Assembly (NCBI GenBank): GCA_964530325.1
Contig: CAZHAX010000025.1
Location: 1-41,850 of the forward strand
DNA length: 41,850 nt
Origin: CAZHAX01 sp964530325
Lineage (GTDB): Bacteria > Chloroflexota > Anaerolineae > B4-G1
Reading direction: 5' to 3'
Shown: positions 33,969 through 41,850 of the stretch, piece by piece
Position numbering within the stretch: position 1 is the stretch's first letter
Layout of the letters: every line of letters begins with the position of its first letter
Notes under the pieces: generated by a model
What the model was told of the DNA's origin: nothing
Database searches by the model: none
Seen by the model: the letters and a program-made list of their open reading frames with translations, nothing else
Translations under genes and position numbers: made by a program

Positions 33969-35297
33969 ATGGATAGACAGGTGACATTGACGGTGAAAGA
34001 GCAAGCTAGACTGAAGGTGATCACGGAGATGGACGCCGGACGCGTCAAGGGCAGGCAGGCCGCGGCAGTTCTGCGGCTGTCGGTTAGGCACGTCAGGCGC
34101 CTGCTCGCTGGATATCGAGAGCAGGGTGCAGCAGCGCTGGCCCACGGTAACCGCGGCCGAGCGTCTCCCAGAAGGACACCCGAGGAGGTGGCACAACGGA
34201 TCATAGAACTGGCCAGGACAACCTATGCTGACTACAACGACAGCCACTTCACCGAGAAGCTGGCAGAGAAGCACGACATCCACGTCTCTCGGTCCACCGT
34301 GAGGCGCCTGCGCCGCTCGATCGGACAAGGTAGCCCTCGCAAGCGACGGGCGCCTCATCATCGCAGTCGACGCGATCCCTATCCCCAACCAGGGATGCTG
34401 CTGCAGATCGACGGCAGCTCTCACGATTGGCTCGAGGGGCGCGGCCCTCATCTCACCCTGATCACTGCCATAGACGACGCTACCAATGAGCTCCCCTACG
34501 CCCTCTTCCGGGAGGAGGAGGACGCCGCTGGCTACTTCCTCCTGATGAGAGCAATCAGCCAGTCCCACGGCCTCCCTCAAGCCGTCTACACTGACCGCCA
34601 CACTATCTTCCGCAGTCCAAAGAAGCCATCCATCGAGCAACAGCTAGCCGGCGAGCTGCCCCGCAGCCAGTTCGGGCGCCTGATGGATGAGCTAGGTGTC
34701 GAGCCCATCCCCTCGTTCTCGCCTCAGGCCAGAGGCCGTGTGGAACGCCTCTTTGGCACCCTGCAAGACCGCCTGGTCAAAGAACTGCGAGAGGCCAACG
34801 CCTCCACCCTGGAAGACGCCAACCGCGTTCTGCTGTCCTACCTCCCCCAGCACAATACCCGCTTCTCCCACCCTCAGGCCGAGCCTGGCTCCGCCTACCA
34901 CCCCTGGCCTGCCGAGCTCGACCCCGATGACTTCTTCTGCTTCAAGCACCAGCGTACTGTCAACAACGACAACACCATCTCCTTCAGCGGCCACCTCCTC
35001 CAGATCCCCCCAGGACTAGATCGCATCAGCTACGCCCGCGCCCACGTCGAAGTCCGCCAGCGCCTCGACGGCTCCCTCGCCATCTGCCACAAGGGAAACA
35101 CTTTGATCGCCTATCAACCAGCCGCGTCAGGACCGCTTAGGATCGGCAAGTTCACTCCAGCAGCCCCCCTACAGAAACCAGAGCCTCAACCCCGACCTCA
35201 GCCGCCCAAGCCAAAGCCCAAGCCACGCCAGCCCTACAAGCCCGCTCCTGACCATCCCTGGCGCCAGTACCCCATCTCGCTAAAGAGAGGCCCATGA
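33969..35297 (+). CDS. ISNCY-type DDE transposase
   Basis: A 442-residue transposase, apparently intact. An N-terminal HTH pair is at about 10-110 (RVKGRQAAAVLRLSVRHVRR and STVRRLRRSIG). The integrase core has D148 (LLQIDGSSHDW), D209 (AVYTDRHTIF) and E259 (ARGRVERLFGTLQ), the DDE triad. A beta-domain follows, ending in a Pro/Lys-rich tail (residues about 395-430). This layout matches the ISNCY group. Its ATG lies immediately inside the left end, so it may be read from an IS-borne or neighbouring promoter and be autoregulated by binding the inner repeat; that is inference. Confidence 0.88.
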   Translation: MDRQVTLTVKEQARLKVITEMDAGRVKGRQAAAVLRLSVRHVRRLLAGYREQGAAALAHGNRGRASPRRTPEEVAQRIIELARTTYADYNDSHFTEKLAEKHDIHVSRSTVRRLRRSIGQGSPRKRRAPHHRSRRDPYPQPGMLLQIDGSSHDWLEGRGPHLTLITAIDDATNELPYALFREEEDAAGYFLLMRAISQSHGLPQAVYTDRHTIFRSPKKPSIEQQLAGELPRSQFGRLMDELGVEPIPSFSPQARGRVERLFGTLQDRLVKELREANASTLEDANRVLLSYLPQHNTRFSHPQAEPGSAYHPWPAELDPDDFFCFKHQRTVNNDNTISFSGHLLQIPPGLDRISYARAHVEVRQRLDGSLAICHKGNTLIAYQPAASGPLRIGKFTPAAPLQKPEPQPRPQPPKPKPKPRQPYKPAPDHPWRQYPISLKRGP

Positions 35298-35374
35298 CCA
35301 TGACAATCACTCGCGTTGACCCAGCCATTACTTGCGCTACAATCACGATGGTGACAGTTTCATTGCCCAGTTAG

Positions 35375-35400
35375 GGTGACAGAATCACTGAACATTAACA
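35375..35400. repeat. Right outer inverted repeat of the IS
   Basis: GGTGACAGAATCACTGAACA and the next six bases pair with the left outer repeat. An inner copy starting GGTGACAGTTTCATTG is at 35350-35365. Confidence 0.75.
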
Positions 35401-35558
35401 CAGCAGAGTGATTGACCCGTCTTGCGGGAGAGGGACCATTGCCACTGGCTTCTGGATCATCCTCAGCTGAGGCGACGCCTGGGGAGGAGGTTCGTGCGTC
35501 GTGGGGAGGATTGGGCAAACTACGCGTACCCGACATGGTGAGCAATGTGGGGCAGGAG

Positions 35559-35852
35559 ATGAGCAAGAAGACAATTGCACTTCCGGATCTGCTCAGGCAG
35601 CGAGCGGCAGAAGACCCGCAGTTCAGGCAGGAGCTCGCGAGGCACGCACTGGGGTCGCGGATCGAGGAGCTTCGCCGGGAGCGGCGCCTGAGCCAGAGGA
35701 AGCTGGCGAAGACCATAGGCTCCGACAGGTCGACACTCCGGTTGATCGAAGCCGGCGAGCGCCTGCCCTCGGCCGAGCAGCTGCGGAAGCTGGCAGAGGC
35801 GCTGGGGGCTGAGGACAAGGAGCTGGCGGAGTGGATCTCGATCGTGGAATGA
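35559..35852 (+). CDS. XRE-family HTH regulator 1
   Basis: A 97-residue DNA-binding protein. A short N-terminal helix (LPDLLRQRAAEDPQFRQEL) precedes an XRE-type HTH at about 32-88 (SRIEELRRERRLSQRKLAK, GSDRSTLRLIEAGERLPS). The 'DPxFxxEL' lead-in is common in HigA-type antitoxins, but no toxin gene is seen beside it. The ATG at 35559 starts at the conserved part; AGGAG touches it directly, so ATG 35535 or an upstream start are alternatives. It lies 159 bases beyond the IS right end. Confidence 0.75.
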   Translation: MSKKTIALPDLLRQRAAEDPQFRQELARHALGSRIEELRRERRLSQRKLAKTIGSDRSTLRLIEAGERLPSAEQLRKLAEALGAEDKELAEWISIVE

Positions 35853-36058
35853 CGCTTACGGGGTGCACCAGGTCTTGCCTAGATCGCCGGCAACCGGAGA
35901 GGCTGCCGGGATTACGGAGACCGAGCTTGGGCTGGGGCACGTCACAGTGCCCGGGGACAAGGTAGATCCGGGAGTAGACAAGCCTGAGCTGGGGCTGCCG
36001 GACCGGGCGAAGAACGAGACACGTCTAGGCGCGTGGCGAGTATTGCGGAGGAAGAGGG

Positions 36059-36433
36059 ATGACTGGCAAGAACCTACGTTTCGATGATTGGCTGGCGGAG
36101 CAGATGGAGGACCCGGAGTTCGTCGCCGAGATGGAGAAGACGGAGGCAGGATACGAGGTTGAGCGACTTCGCATAGGGCGAGGGCTCACGCAGGCACAGC
36201 TCGCGGAGCTGGTCGGATGCGGAGTGGGGAGGATAGATCGGCTGGAGAGCGGTGAGATGTCGCCGCAGATCGAGTTCCTCAGGAAGGTGGTCAGAGCGCT
36301 CGGCGGCGATCTGAGGATCGTAGTCAGCGACGTCGGTAGTCGACTGAGCGGCGAGATCGGTGGGGTCGGCAAGCGGTATGCCAGGCTGCTGGTGCAGGCA
36401 GGTACTGCATCTGCGGGCGATCTGGCAGGGTAA
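36059..36433 (+). CDS. XRE-family HTH regulator 2
   Basis: A 124-residue protein with the same plan as the preceding regulator: FDDWLAEQMEDPEFVAEME helix, then an XRE HTH at about 35-90 (VERLRIGRGLTQAQLAELVG, GRIDRLESGEMSP), then a tail with GGVGKRYARLLVQAG. It resembles HigA-like antitoxins, with no partner toxin visible. SD GGAGGAAGAGGG precedes the ATG. The 206 bases between the two genes hold no confident gene. The two are paralogues that share the lead-in helix and HTH but are well diverged. Confidence 0.82.
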   Translation: MTGKNLRFDDWLAEQMEDPEFVAEMEKTEAGYEVERLRIGRGLTQAQLAELVGCGVGRIDRLESGEMSPQIEFLRKVVRALGGDLRIVVSDVGSRLSGEIGGVGKRYARLLVQAGTASAGDLAG

Positions 36434-36588
36434 CAGCCAGCTGAGCCGTCGGAGAGGCTGGTCCGGGTGAATGGGAAGACGCGGTTGGCTGGGCGGGTTC
36501 CCGGGCCGATGACGGTAGGCAGCTGGATCGAGCAGGCAAGAATGACTTCGTCTGTCATTGGCGCGGCTGCGTAGGGAATCCGTAGATA

Positions 36589-36620
36589 GGCCCTCCCATG
36601 TACGTTGGGGGGCCTTCTTG
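36589..36620 (+). terminator. Intrinsic terminator
   Basis: GGCCCTCC (36589-36596) pairs with GGGGGGCC (36607-36614) with one wobble pair, followed by TTCTTGTT. It lies about 155 bases after the second XRE gene and ahead of the CHAT-gene promoter, so it isolates the two. Confidence 0.65.
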
Positions 36621-36756
36621 TTGGGCGGGGATGAGGTAGGCTCAATACCCGGGCTGTTGCAGTAGACGTCGGGATTGCGGGCTCTATGCGGGGTGGATTC
36701 TGGGAACTAATGGTTCCCAAGAGGCGGTGCAGGAGAAACGGCGGCCGGCCTGCGCC

Positions 36757-36785
36757 TTGACTCCGCAGGAGGCACACAATACAAT
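36757..36785 (+). promoter_or_regulatory. Promoter upstream of the CHAT gene, copy 1 of a duplicated promoter
   Basis: TTGACT (36757-36762), 17 bases, TACAAT (36780-36785). A paralogous copy with the same spacing lies at 41146. It should drive the small frame at 36808 and the TPR-CHAT gene at 36962. Confidence 0.7.
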
Positions 36786-36897
36786 GGGCCCAGCCGGGTG
36801 AGGGCGAGTGGTGCGGAGCGTGCAACAGCGACCCACGAGGAAGACAGCTCCTCGCTTAGTGTTGCTCCTCTGGGTTCTAGCGACAGTGGCGGCGTTG
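36757..36897 (+). repeat. Direct repeat, copy 1 (second copy at 41146-41286)
   Basis: From the -35 box through about 30 codons the two regions align without a gap, at about 77-78% identity by eye. The -35 to start-codon distance is 51 bases in both. Shared runs include GGGTGAGGGCGA and CCTCTGGGTTCT. The copies bracket the 4.1-kb TPR-CHAT gene. Confidence 0.75.
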
Positions 36898-36945
36898 CCC
36901 AGGTGGACGCCGCAGTGGCTGACTAGCACCGGCATACTATTGTGA
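36808..36945 (+). pseudogene. Truncated paralogue of the small membrane-protein gene at 41197
   Basis: Starting at GTG 36808, 45 codons read RSVQQRPTRKTAPRLVLLLW followed by VLATVAALP, clearly related to VPQGPTRHTAPPLVWFLWVL at 41197. After about codon 30 the similarity is lost and a stop comes at 36943-36945. It thus keeps the promoter, start and first membrane segment only. It ends 16 bases before the TPR-CHAT start. It may be a decayed gene, or it may now serve as a leader peptide. Confidence 0.55.
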
Positions 36946-36961
36946 TCAACGGAGGCGGACC

Positions 36962-39900
36962 GTGAGAGTGCGGCAGCCTGCATACGCTGTGTGCGTGATA
37001 CTGGCGCTGTTGATACCTGCTGGCCTGAGCTCCCCGGTTCGAGCGGCCCCGCGCGTGCAGGACGCGACACCTGCGAGTGGATCCGTGACTCCCCCGTCAC
37101 CGCAACACCGGGACGGCATCCTAGCGGGCTACGGGAGCATGGCGAGCGTGCTCCAACCGTCATCGGGGGCGGGCGGGTCAATCTACTACGCAGCACAACC
37201 ACTTCGAGCCAATCCGAATCCTGTGCTCTGCGAAGCGGGTCTGGTAGATGTGCTCGATGTGAATGCTGAAGTGGCCAACCTGTTCGGCGACAACCCCATG
37301 GGAGAGGCTTCGGTCCGAGAGGAACTGGCCGCCCTCTATCTGTGCCTTGGGGACTACGAGGCGGCGATGGATCAGTACAACCGGATCCTGGGGCTGATGC
37401 AGCAGGCAGGGAACCTGGAGGGACAGGCTGCCGCCCTCCACAACATGGGCGTCATCTGCCAGCGACAGGCCAGCCCTGCCGACGCGCTGCAGTACCTTGA
37501 GGATGCCCTTGCGCTATGGCGTCAGGGAGGTGAACTAGGGGGTGAGGCAGCCACCCTCAACAGCCTCGGTTCGGTGTACAAAGACCAGGGGCGCTTCGAG
37601 GATGCTCTTCGGTACTATCAGGACGGAATCGCAATCTGGCGAGGGCTGAACGATCCGGTGGAAGAGGGCAGGACTCTCTACGACATGGGATGCGTCTATA
37701 TGTCTCTCGGGCAGCCAGACAGGGCACTTCTGCTGTACGAGGAGGCGCTGGCCAAGCTGGGCGACAACGCGGCGGATTGGACGATATTCGGCAATCTCGG
37801 CGTGCTCAATCACAGCCTTGGGCGGTACGAAGACGCTCTGGAGTGGTATGTCACGATGCTGTCCATCGCCGAGGCGTTTGAAGACAAGACGCACGAAGCC
37901 GGCACTCTCAACAACATTGGCATCGTCTACTACGACCTTGGACGGTACGACGATGCGGCAGCGCAGCTGGAGGCTGCTCTCACAATCGCGCGCGGCCTGA
38001 ACGACAGGATCGGTGAGGCAGTCATCCTGGGCAACTTGGGGCTAGTCAGGCAGTCTCAGGGACAGTACGATGAGGCGCTGGTGAACCACGAGTCAGCTCT
38101 CCTCATATTTGAGGAGATCGGCAGCCAGGCAGGCAAGGGAAGGACTGCGGCGAACATCGGCTTCTTGTATGAGCTGGATGGGGATGCGGAGAGCGCCGTA
38201 GACTACTACGTTCAAGCTGTCGGCGCGATTGAGTCGACGAGGAGGGCACTCGGCGTGGAGGAGTTCCGCGTCAGCTTCGCCGCCGACTATGCCTGGATCT
38301 ACCGACGTCTCGTCGTGCTGCTGTACGATCAGGGGCAATCGAGGCAAGCGTTTGACTACTCCGAGCGTGCCAGGGCAAGGGCCTTCCTCGACGGGTTGGG
38401 GGAGCGACCTACTCACATCGCTCACGCGGCGGGCGCAGACCTGCTGGCGCAGGAGGATGTCCTGCACTATGAGCTCAGCGCTCTTGAGACGGACCTGATG
38501 AACGAGCGATCCAGGCCGCCCGCTGACCAGGACGCACAGTTGCTCAGCTCGCTGCAAGCTCAGCTGACGCAGAAGCAGCAGGAGTACGGAGACCTCCTGG
38601 CCCGGCTCCAGTTGGAGAGCCCCAGACTGGCGTCCATGGTCACTGTCGCTGTGATCACAGTCGAGGATGCCCAGCCTCGACTTGGGGACGACACAACGCT
38701 GGTATCATACTACCTCGGCGACGAGACGGCGCTGGCGTTCGTGCTGACCCAAGAGGACTTTGGCGTCGTCGAACTGCCGGCCACGACCGGTGAGATAGTC
38801 GGTGCCGTCACTGCCTTCCGCTCGCTGGGGATGGCAGACCTCGATGAGCCTTGTCCCCGCAGTCTTGGGGATTTGTACGACTGGCTTGTCGCTCCGGTTC
38901 TGCCCTATGTGACGACGACTCGGGTGGGGATTGTCCCCCACCAAGCGCTGCACTACGTTCCGTTTGCCGCGCTGCACGACGGAGAGCAGTACCTGGGTGA
39001 CCAGCACTCCCTGTTCACACTGCCGTCGGTTAGCATGCTGCCGTTCGTACGTCCGGGGGAAGCACAGGACGGTAGCGAGCCACTGGTCCTCGGAGATCCA
39101 GAGACTGACAACCCCGAGCTGCCTCGGCTGGCCTTTGCTGCCCAGGAGGCGCAGGAAGTGGCGAGCCTGCTCGGAACCTCGGCGCTCCTTGGCGCCGATG
39201 CCACAGAAGCGGCGCTTGTTGCCGGCGCACAAGATGCCAGTGTCGTGCATCTGGCTGCACATGGCAGTCTCAACGCTGCTGCCCCCGCCTTCTCTCGCTT
39301 GTGGCTGGCGCCGGGCGGCAACGAGGATGGACGCCTCAATGTCTACGAGGTCTACGGACTGGACCTGGCGAACACGGACATGGTGGTTCTCAGCGCATGT
39401 GAGACCCAGCTGGGCGAGCTGAGCCTGGGGGACGATGTCGTTGGCCTGACACGGGCCTTTCTGTTCAATGCGTCGACGGTAGTTGCCAGTCTGTGGTCCG
39501 TGGATGACGCGGCGACCGGTGCGCTCATGGCTAGCTTCTACACCCATCTCCAACAGGGTATGGGCAAGGCGGAAGCGCTGCAGGCGGCACAACTCGAAGT
39601 GAGAGGACACCAGGAGTGGGCGCATCCGTACTATTGGGCAGCGTTCGTACTCACCGGGGATGCAGGAGCGCGGCTGCCCGGAGCTGAGAGACGACAACCG
39701 ATGGAGAGCACGCCCACGGCGGAGGGTGGAGGGAGTATTGCCTTGTGCTGCGGCAGTGCAATGCTTGTTGCGGTGGCTGCGTTCGGAGTGATCGTCGCGA
39801 TCGTGTATCGGCGCGATCCTGCCCGCCGAGGCATTCCGGGGCGGATGAGAGTCACTGTGGGCTCGGTCGCGTTCTGCCTGGCGCTGATCGTTGTCCTGCT

Positions 39901-41095
39901 GGCCGCGCTGGCCTCTGCTGTTGCGTTCTTGACGAGGGACCGCCAGCCCCCGGGGGTGGCGACGGCGACTGCCGAACCTCTGCAGCCAACAGCCACGGCA
40001 GCTGCGGCAGCCACGCCGACGGGAACCCCCAGGCCGACGGACACGCAGGCCCCGCCGACAAGCACGCTCTCTCCGGCGACAGCCACGCCGGTCGTGACGG
40101 GTCCTCTGGCACCGGCCGGCAACGGCCTGATCGCGTTCGAGTGCCACGCGGGGGGCGATCCCAACATATGGGTGATGGAGGAGGACGGGTCCAACCCGAG
40201 AGCGCTGACCCAGGACCCGGCCTGGGATGGCGCTCCAGACTGGTCACCAGACGGGACGCGGATTGCGTTCAATACTGAGCGCGACGGCAACCTCGAGATC
40301 TACGTGATGGATGCCGACGGCTCCAACCTGACGCGCTTGACCGATCACACGGCGTCTGACGGAGCGCCGGCCTGGTCGCCTGATGGCAGTCGAATTGCCT
40401 TCAGCTCCTCGCGCGATGATCCTGACTGGGAGCGATGCGGGCATAGCTGCAACTACGAGATCTACGTGATGAACGCAGACGGCTCGAATGTGATTCGCCT
40501 TACTGATAACGCCGCCTACGACGGCGGTCCAGACTGGTCACCGGATGGGACAAGCATCGTATTCCGTTCTTTGCGTGATGGGGACTCGGAGATCTACGTT
40601 GTGGACGCCAACGGCTCTGCCGTGCAGCGGTTGACGCACAACCCGGCGTACGATGGCGCTCCTGCCTGGTCGCCGGATGGCAAGCGCATCGTCTTTGTGT
40701 CCGATCGCAGAGAGGACTACGATACCAGTCCCCATGGCTTCGCGGACGTGTACGTCATGGATGCCGATGGGGCCAACGTGATGCGACTGAGTGATGCGCC
40801 GGACCCGGCAGAAGACCAGTACCCGGCGTGGAGTCCTTATGGCACGCGCATCGTCCTCCAGTCCGACCGCAATGGCAGAAGCACCGACATTTACGTGATG
40901 GACTCAGACGGCTCCAACGTGACCCGCCTCACATTCGACTTGAGCGGGTACACCACCCAGCCTGCGTGGCAGCCTCTTGTAGGGCATACGGCGGCGCCCG
41001 GTGATTCAGATCAAGAGGTGCCCGGCGACTTCGATCCAGGGTTGCCCGACGATCTCGATCCTGACGATCTCCTCCCGCCCCTGGATCTGTGGTAG
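36962..41095 (+). CDS. Secreted TPR-CHAT protease with two membrane helices and a TolB-type propeller
   Basis: A 1377-residue fusion. Signal peptide at 1-29 (ending SSPVRAAPR). TPR repeats at about 115-430 (LYLCLGDYEAAMDQYNRIL; ALHNMGVICQRQ). CHAT caspase-like protease domain at about 560-915 with the catalytic pair H767 (VVHLAAHGS) and C813 (LSACET), plus the C-terminal WSVDDAATGALM and PYYWAAFVL blocks. Two membrane helices follow near 926-949 and 964-991, a Thr/Pro-rich linker, and a WD40-like/TolB propeller at about 1054-1342 with repeats such as DGAPAWSPDGSRIAF and EIYVMDADGSN. An acidic tail (DLDPDDLLPPLDLW) ends it. The GTG start has GGAGG 6 bases upstream. Both soluble parts would lie outside the cytoplasm. 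The substrate is unknown. Confidence 0.9.
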   Translation: MRVRQPAYAVCVILALLIPAGLSSPVRAAPRVQDATPASGSVTPPSPQHRDGILAGYGSMASVLQPSSGAGGSIYYAAQPLRANPNPVLCEAGLVDVLDVNAEVANLFGDNPMGEASVREELAALYLCLGDYEAAMDQYNRILGLMQQAGNLEGQAAALHNMGVICQRQASPADALQYLEDALALWRQGGELGGEAATLNSLGSVYKDQGRFEDALRYYQDGIAIWRGLNDPVEEGRTLYDMGCVYMSLGQPDRALLLYEEALAKLGDNAADWTIFGNLGVLNHSLGRYEDALEWYVTMLSIAEAFEDKTHEAGTLNNIGIVYYDLGRYDDAAAQLEAALTIARGLNDRIGEAVILGNLGLVRQSQGQYDEALVNHESALLIFEEIGSQAGKGRTAANIGFLYELDGDAESAVDYYVQAVGAIESTRRALGVEEFRVSFAADYAWIYRRLVVLLYDQGQSRQAFDYSERARARAFLDGLGERPTHIAHAAGADLLAQEDVLHYELSALETDLMNERSRPPADQDAQLLSSLQAQLTQKQQEYGDLLARLQLESPRLASMVTVAVITVEDAQPRLGDDTTLVSYYLGDETALAFVLTQEDFGVVELPATTGEIVGAVTAFRSLGMADLDEPCPRSLGDLYDWLVAPVLPYVTTTRVGIVPHQALHYVPFAALHDGEQYLGDQHSLFTLPSVSMLPFVRPGEAQDGSEPLVLGDPETDNPELPRLAFAAQEAQEVASLLGTSALLGADATEAALVAGAQDASVVHLAAHGSLNAAAPAFSRLWLAPGGNEDGRLNVYEVYGLDLANTDMVVLSACETQLGELSLGDDVVGLTRAFLFNASTVVASLWSVDDAATGALMASFYTHLQQGMGKAEALQAAQLEVRGHQEWAHPYYWAAFVLTGDAGARLPGAERRQPMESTPTAEGGGSIALCCGSAMLVAVAAFGVIVAIVYRRDPARRGIPGRMRVTVGSVAFCLALIVVLLAALASAVAFLTRDRQPPGVATATAEPLQPTATAAAAATPTGTPRPTDTQAPPTSTLSPATATPVVTGPLAPAGNGLIAFECHAGGDPNIWVMEEDGSNPRALTQDPAWDGAPDWSPDGTRIAFNTERDGNLEIYVMDADGSNLTRLTDHTASDGAPAWSPDGSRIAFSSSRDDPDWERCGHSCNYEIYVMNADGSNVIRLTDNAAYDGGPDWSPDGTSIVFRSLRDGDSEIYVVDANGSAVQRLTHNPAYDGAPAWSPDGKRIVFVSDRREDYDTSPHGFADVYVMDADGANVMRLSDAPDPAEDQYPAWSPYGTRIVLQSDRNGRSTDIYVMDSDGSNVTRLTFDLSGYTTQPAWQPLVGHTAAPGDSDQEVPGDFDPGLPDDLDPDDLLPPLDLW

Positions 41096-41145
41096 CCGCC
41101 TGAACGTGCATCATCTATCAGGTGTGACGATCTGCAGGGGAGGTC

Positions 41146-41174
41146 TTGACGCGCGAGCGGGCACACGCTACACT
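41146..41174 (+). promoter_or_regulatory. Promoter of the interrupted membrane-protein gene, copy 2
   Basis: TTGACG (41146-41151), 17 bases, TACACT (41169-41174), 23 bases before the ATG at 41197. Same layout as the copy at 36757. Confidence 0.7.
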
Positions 41175-41196
41175 GGGCTCAGCGGGGTGAGGGCGA

Positions 41197-41850
41197 ATGG
41201 TGGGGAGTGTGCCACAGGGACCCACAAGGCATACTGCTCCTCCGCTAGTGTGGTTCCTCTGGGTTCTCGCCACACTGGCGGGTGTTCCTGTGGGGGCCGC
41301 GATTGTCTCGGCAGTAGGGATCGAGCTGTCCTACACAGAACTCGGAGTGATCCCCCTGGTTGCCAGTGTCTTCCAGGCACTCGTCCTCTGTTGGGTGGTG
41401 ACAGGTTGGAAGAAGAGAGCACTAACGGTGATCTCCTGGCCAGTGGCCATGTTCACATCCTGGCTAGGAGGGCTGGCGGCGGGCCTCCTAGCGGTGTTTG
41501 TCATCGGTCTGGTACTCTAAGGACTTGGGATCGTAGGCGATACACTCAACTACCTTGCCAGCCCCACGGCTCGTATCATCACCTGGAGCACGCATGTGAC
41601 GGTGGCCGGTATCCTGCTCGGCATCGGGCAGCAGCAGATCCTAGGGGCGCGGGTGGCGCCAAAGGCGAAGTGGGTCCGGATTGGCATCGTCGCTTGGCTG
41701 GCTGCGTGGGTTGTTGGCCTTGTTGTGGGTTGGATCTTTCCCGGTAGTGATCCGCCAAGGATTACCGTTGGTGCTGCAGTTGGGGCAGCCGTCTTCGGTG
41801 TGACCACGGGACGCCTGCTGGCGCGGCTGGTTGACTCGCCCGTCCTTGAT
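41197..41850 (+). pseudogene. Small multi-helix membrane protein gene with one in-frame stop, partial
   Basis: From ATG 41197 the frame encodes 107 residues with hydrophobic helices (LVWFLWVLATLAGVPVG, FQALVLCWVV, LGGLAAGLLAVFVIGLVL) and stops at TAA 41518-41520. The same frame then stays open to the window end for 110 codons and keeps coding membrane-type sequence (HVTVAGILLGIGQQQILGAR, VAWLAAWVVGLVVGWIF, VGAAVGAAVFGVTTGRLLAR). So a longer gene is probably split by one nonsense change; a sequencing error or recoding are alternatives. SD GTGAGGG lies upstream. The family is not recognised. Confidence 0.65.

Larger units (their letters stand above)
33914..35400 (+). mobile_element. ISNCY-like insertion sequence with doubled ends
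   Basis: About 1.49 kb with one intact transposase gene. The outer 26 bases at each end form inverted repeats (21 of 26 match), and inside each lies a second degenerate copy ending in TGTCACC. No target duplication is obvious at either possible boundary (33914/35400 or 33920/35394), so the exact ends are uncertain. It sits between the TMEM165-family gene and two XRE regulators. Confidence 0.8.

Noticed and set aside
36025..36825. 266-codon frame on the - strand
   Set aside because: Antisense to the second XRE gene and a terminator; Pro/Ser/Arg-rich shadow with no motif.
38705..40147. 480-codon frame on the - strand
   Set aside because: Antisense to the CHAT domain with its catalytic residues; no protein-like pattern of its own.
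41001..41747. 248-codon + strand frame overlapping the end of the CHAT gene and the 41197 gene
   Set aside because: It is out of frame with both and crosses a promoter; Cys/Arg/Gly-rich shadow.

Overview
The window is GC-rich bacterial DNA that reads like a chromosome segment from a Chloroflexota bacterium, probably Anaerolineae-like. That placement is an inference. It rests on many GTG/TTG starts with strong Shine-Dalgarno sites, secreted proteins carrying an 'LPLVxR' motif, an MglA/roadblock/DUF4388 cluster, a TPR-CHAT-TolB protein, and a FucI-type isomerase used with AraB and AraD. No rRNA, tRNA or CRISPR array was seen.

Left part (3-14213): plant-sugar use. A + strand operon encodes the end of a fucose/arabinose isomerase, ribulokinase (araB), ribulose-5-phosphate 4-epimerase (araD), and a four-gene sugar ABC importer of the YtfQ-YtfR-YtfT-YjfF kind. 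The last permease is fused to an extra membrane-anchored extracytoplasmic domain. A lipoprotein follows. Facing it is a 1064-residue multidomain secreted pectate lyase, and diverging from that an SGNH esterase. Together these suggest cutting and deacetylating pectin outside the cell, importing arabinose-type sugars, and passing them to the pentose phosphate pathway.

Middle part (14940-22253, all - strand): two units. The first has its own promoter and encodes an eight-helix membrane protein of unknown role, a divergent twelve-helix protein with the histidine layout of haem-copper oxidase subunit I, and haem O synthase (ctaB). The second is a five-gene signalling cluster: tandem-domain protein, DUF4388 protein, HAMP membrane protein with no output domain, roadblock protein and MglA-type GTPase.

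Right part (23246-41850): accessory and rearranged DNA. It holds a secreted repeat protein of about 14 blades abutting an IS256-family transposase remnant; GNAT and CPBP protease genes; a head-to-head junction where a PadR regulator and a DUF2085 gene have both lost their N-termini; a copper module (two SHOCT proteins, CopB-type ATPase, NarL-type two-component system); a TMEM165/GDT1 transporter; an ISNCY-like insertion sequence with doubled ends; and two XRE regulators. A 1377-residue secreted TPR-CHAT-TolB protein follows. It is bracketed by two paralogous copies of a promoter plus the start of a small membrane-protein gene. The downstream copy is interrupted by one in-frame stop and runs off the window.

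The strongest candidates for something undescribed are the haem-copper-oxidase-like/CtaB unit, the MglA signalling cluster, the permease fusion, and the duplicated promoter around the CHAT gene.
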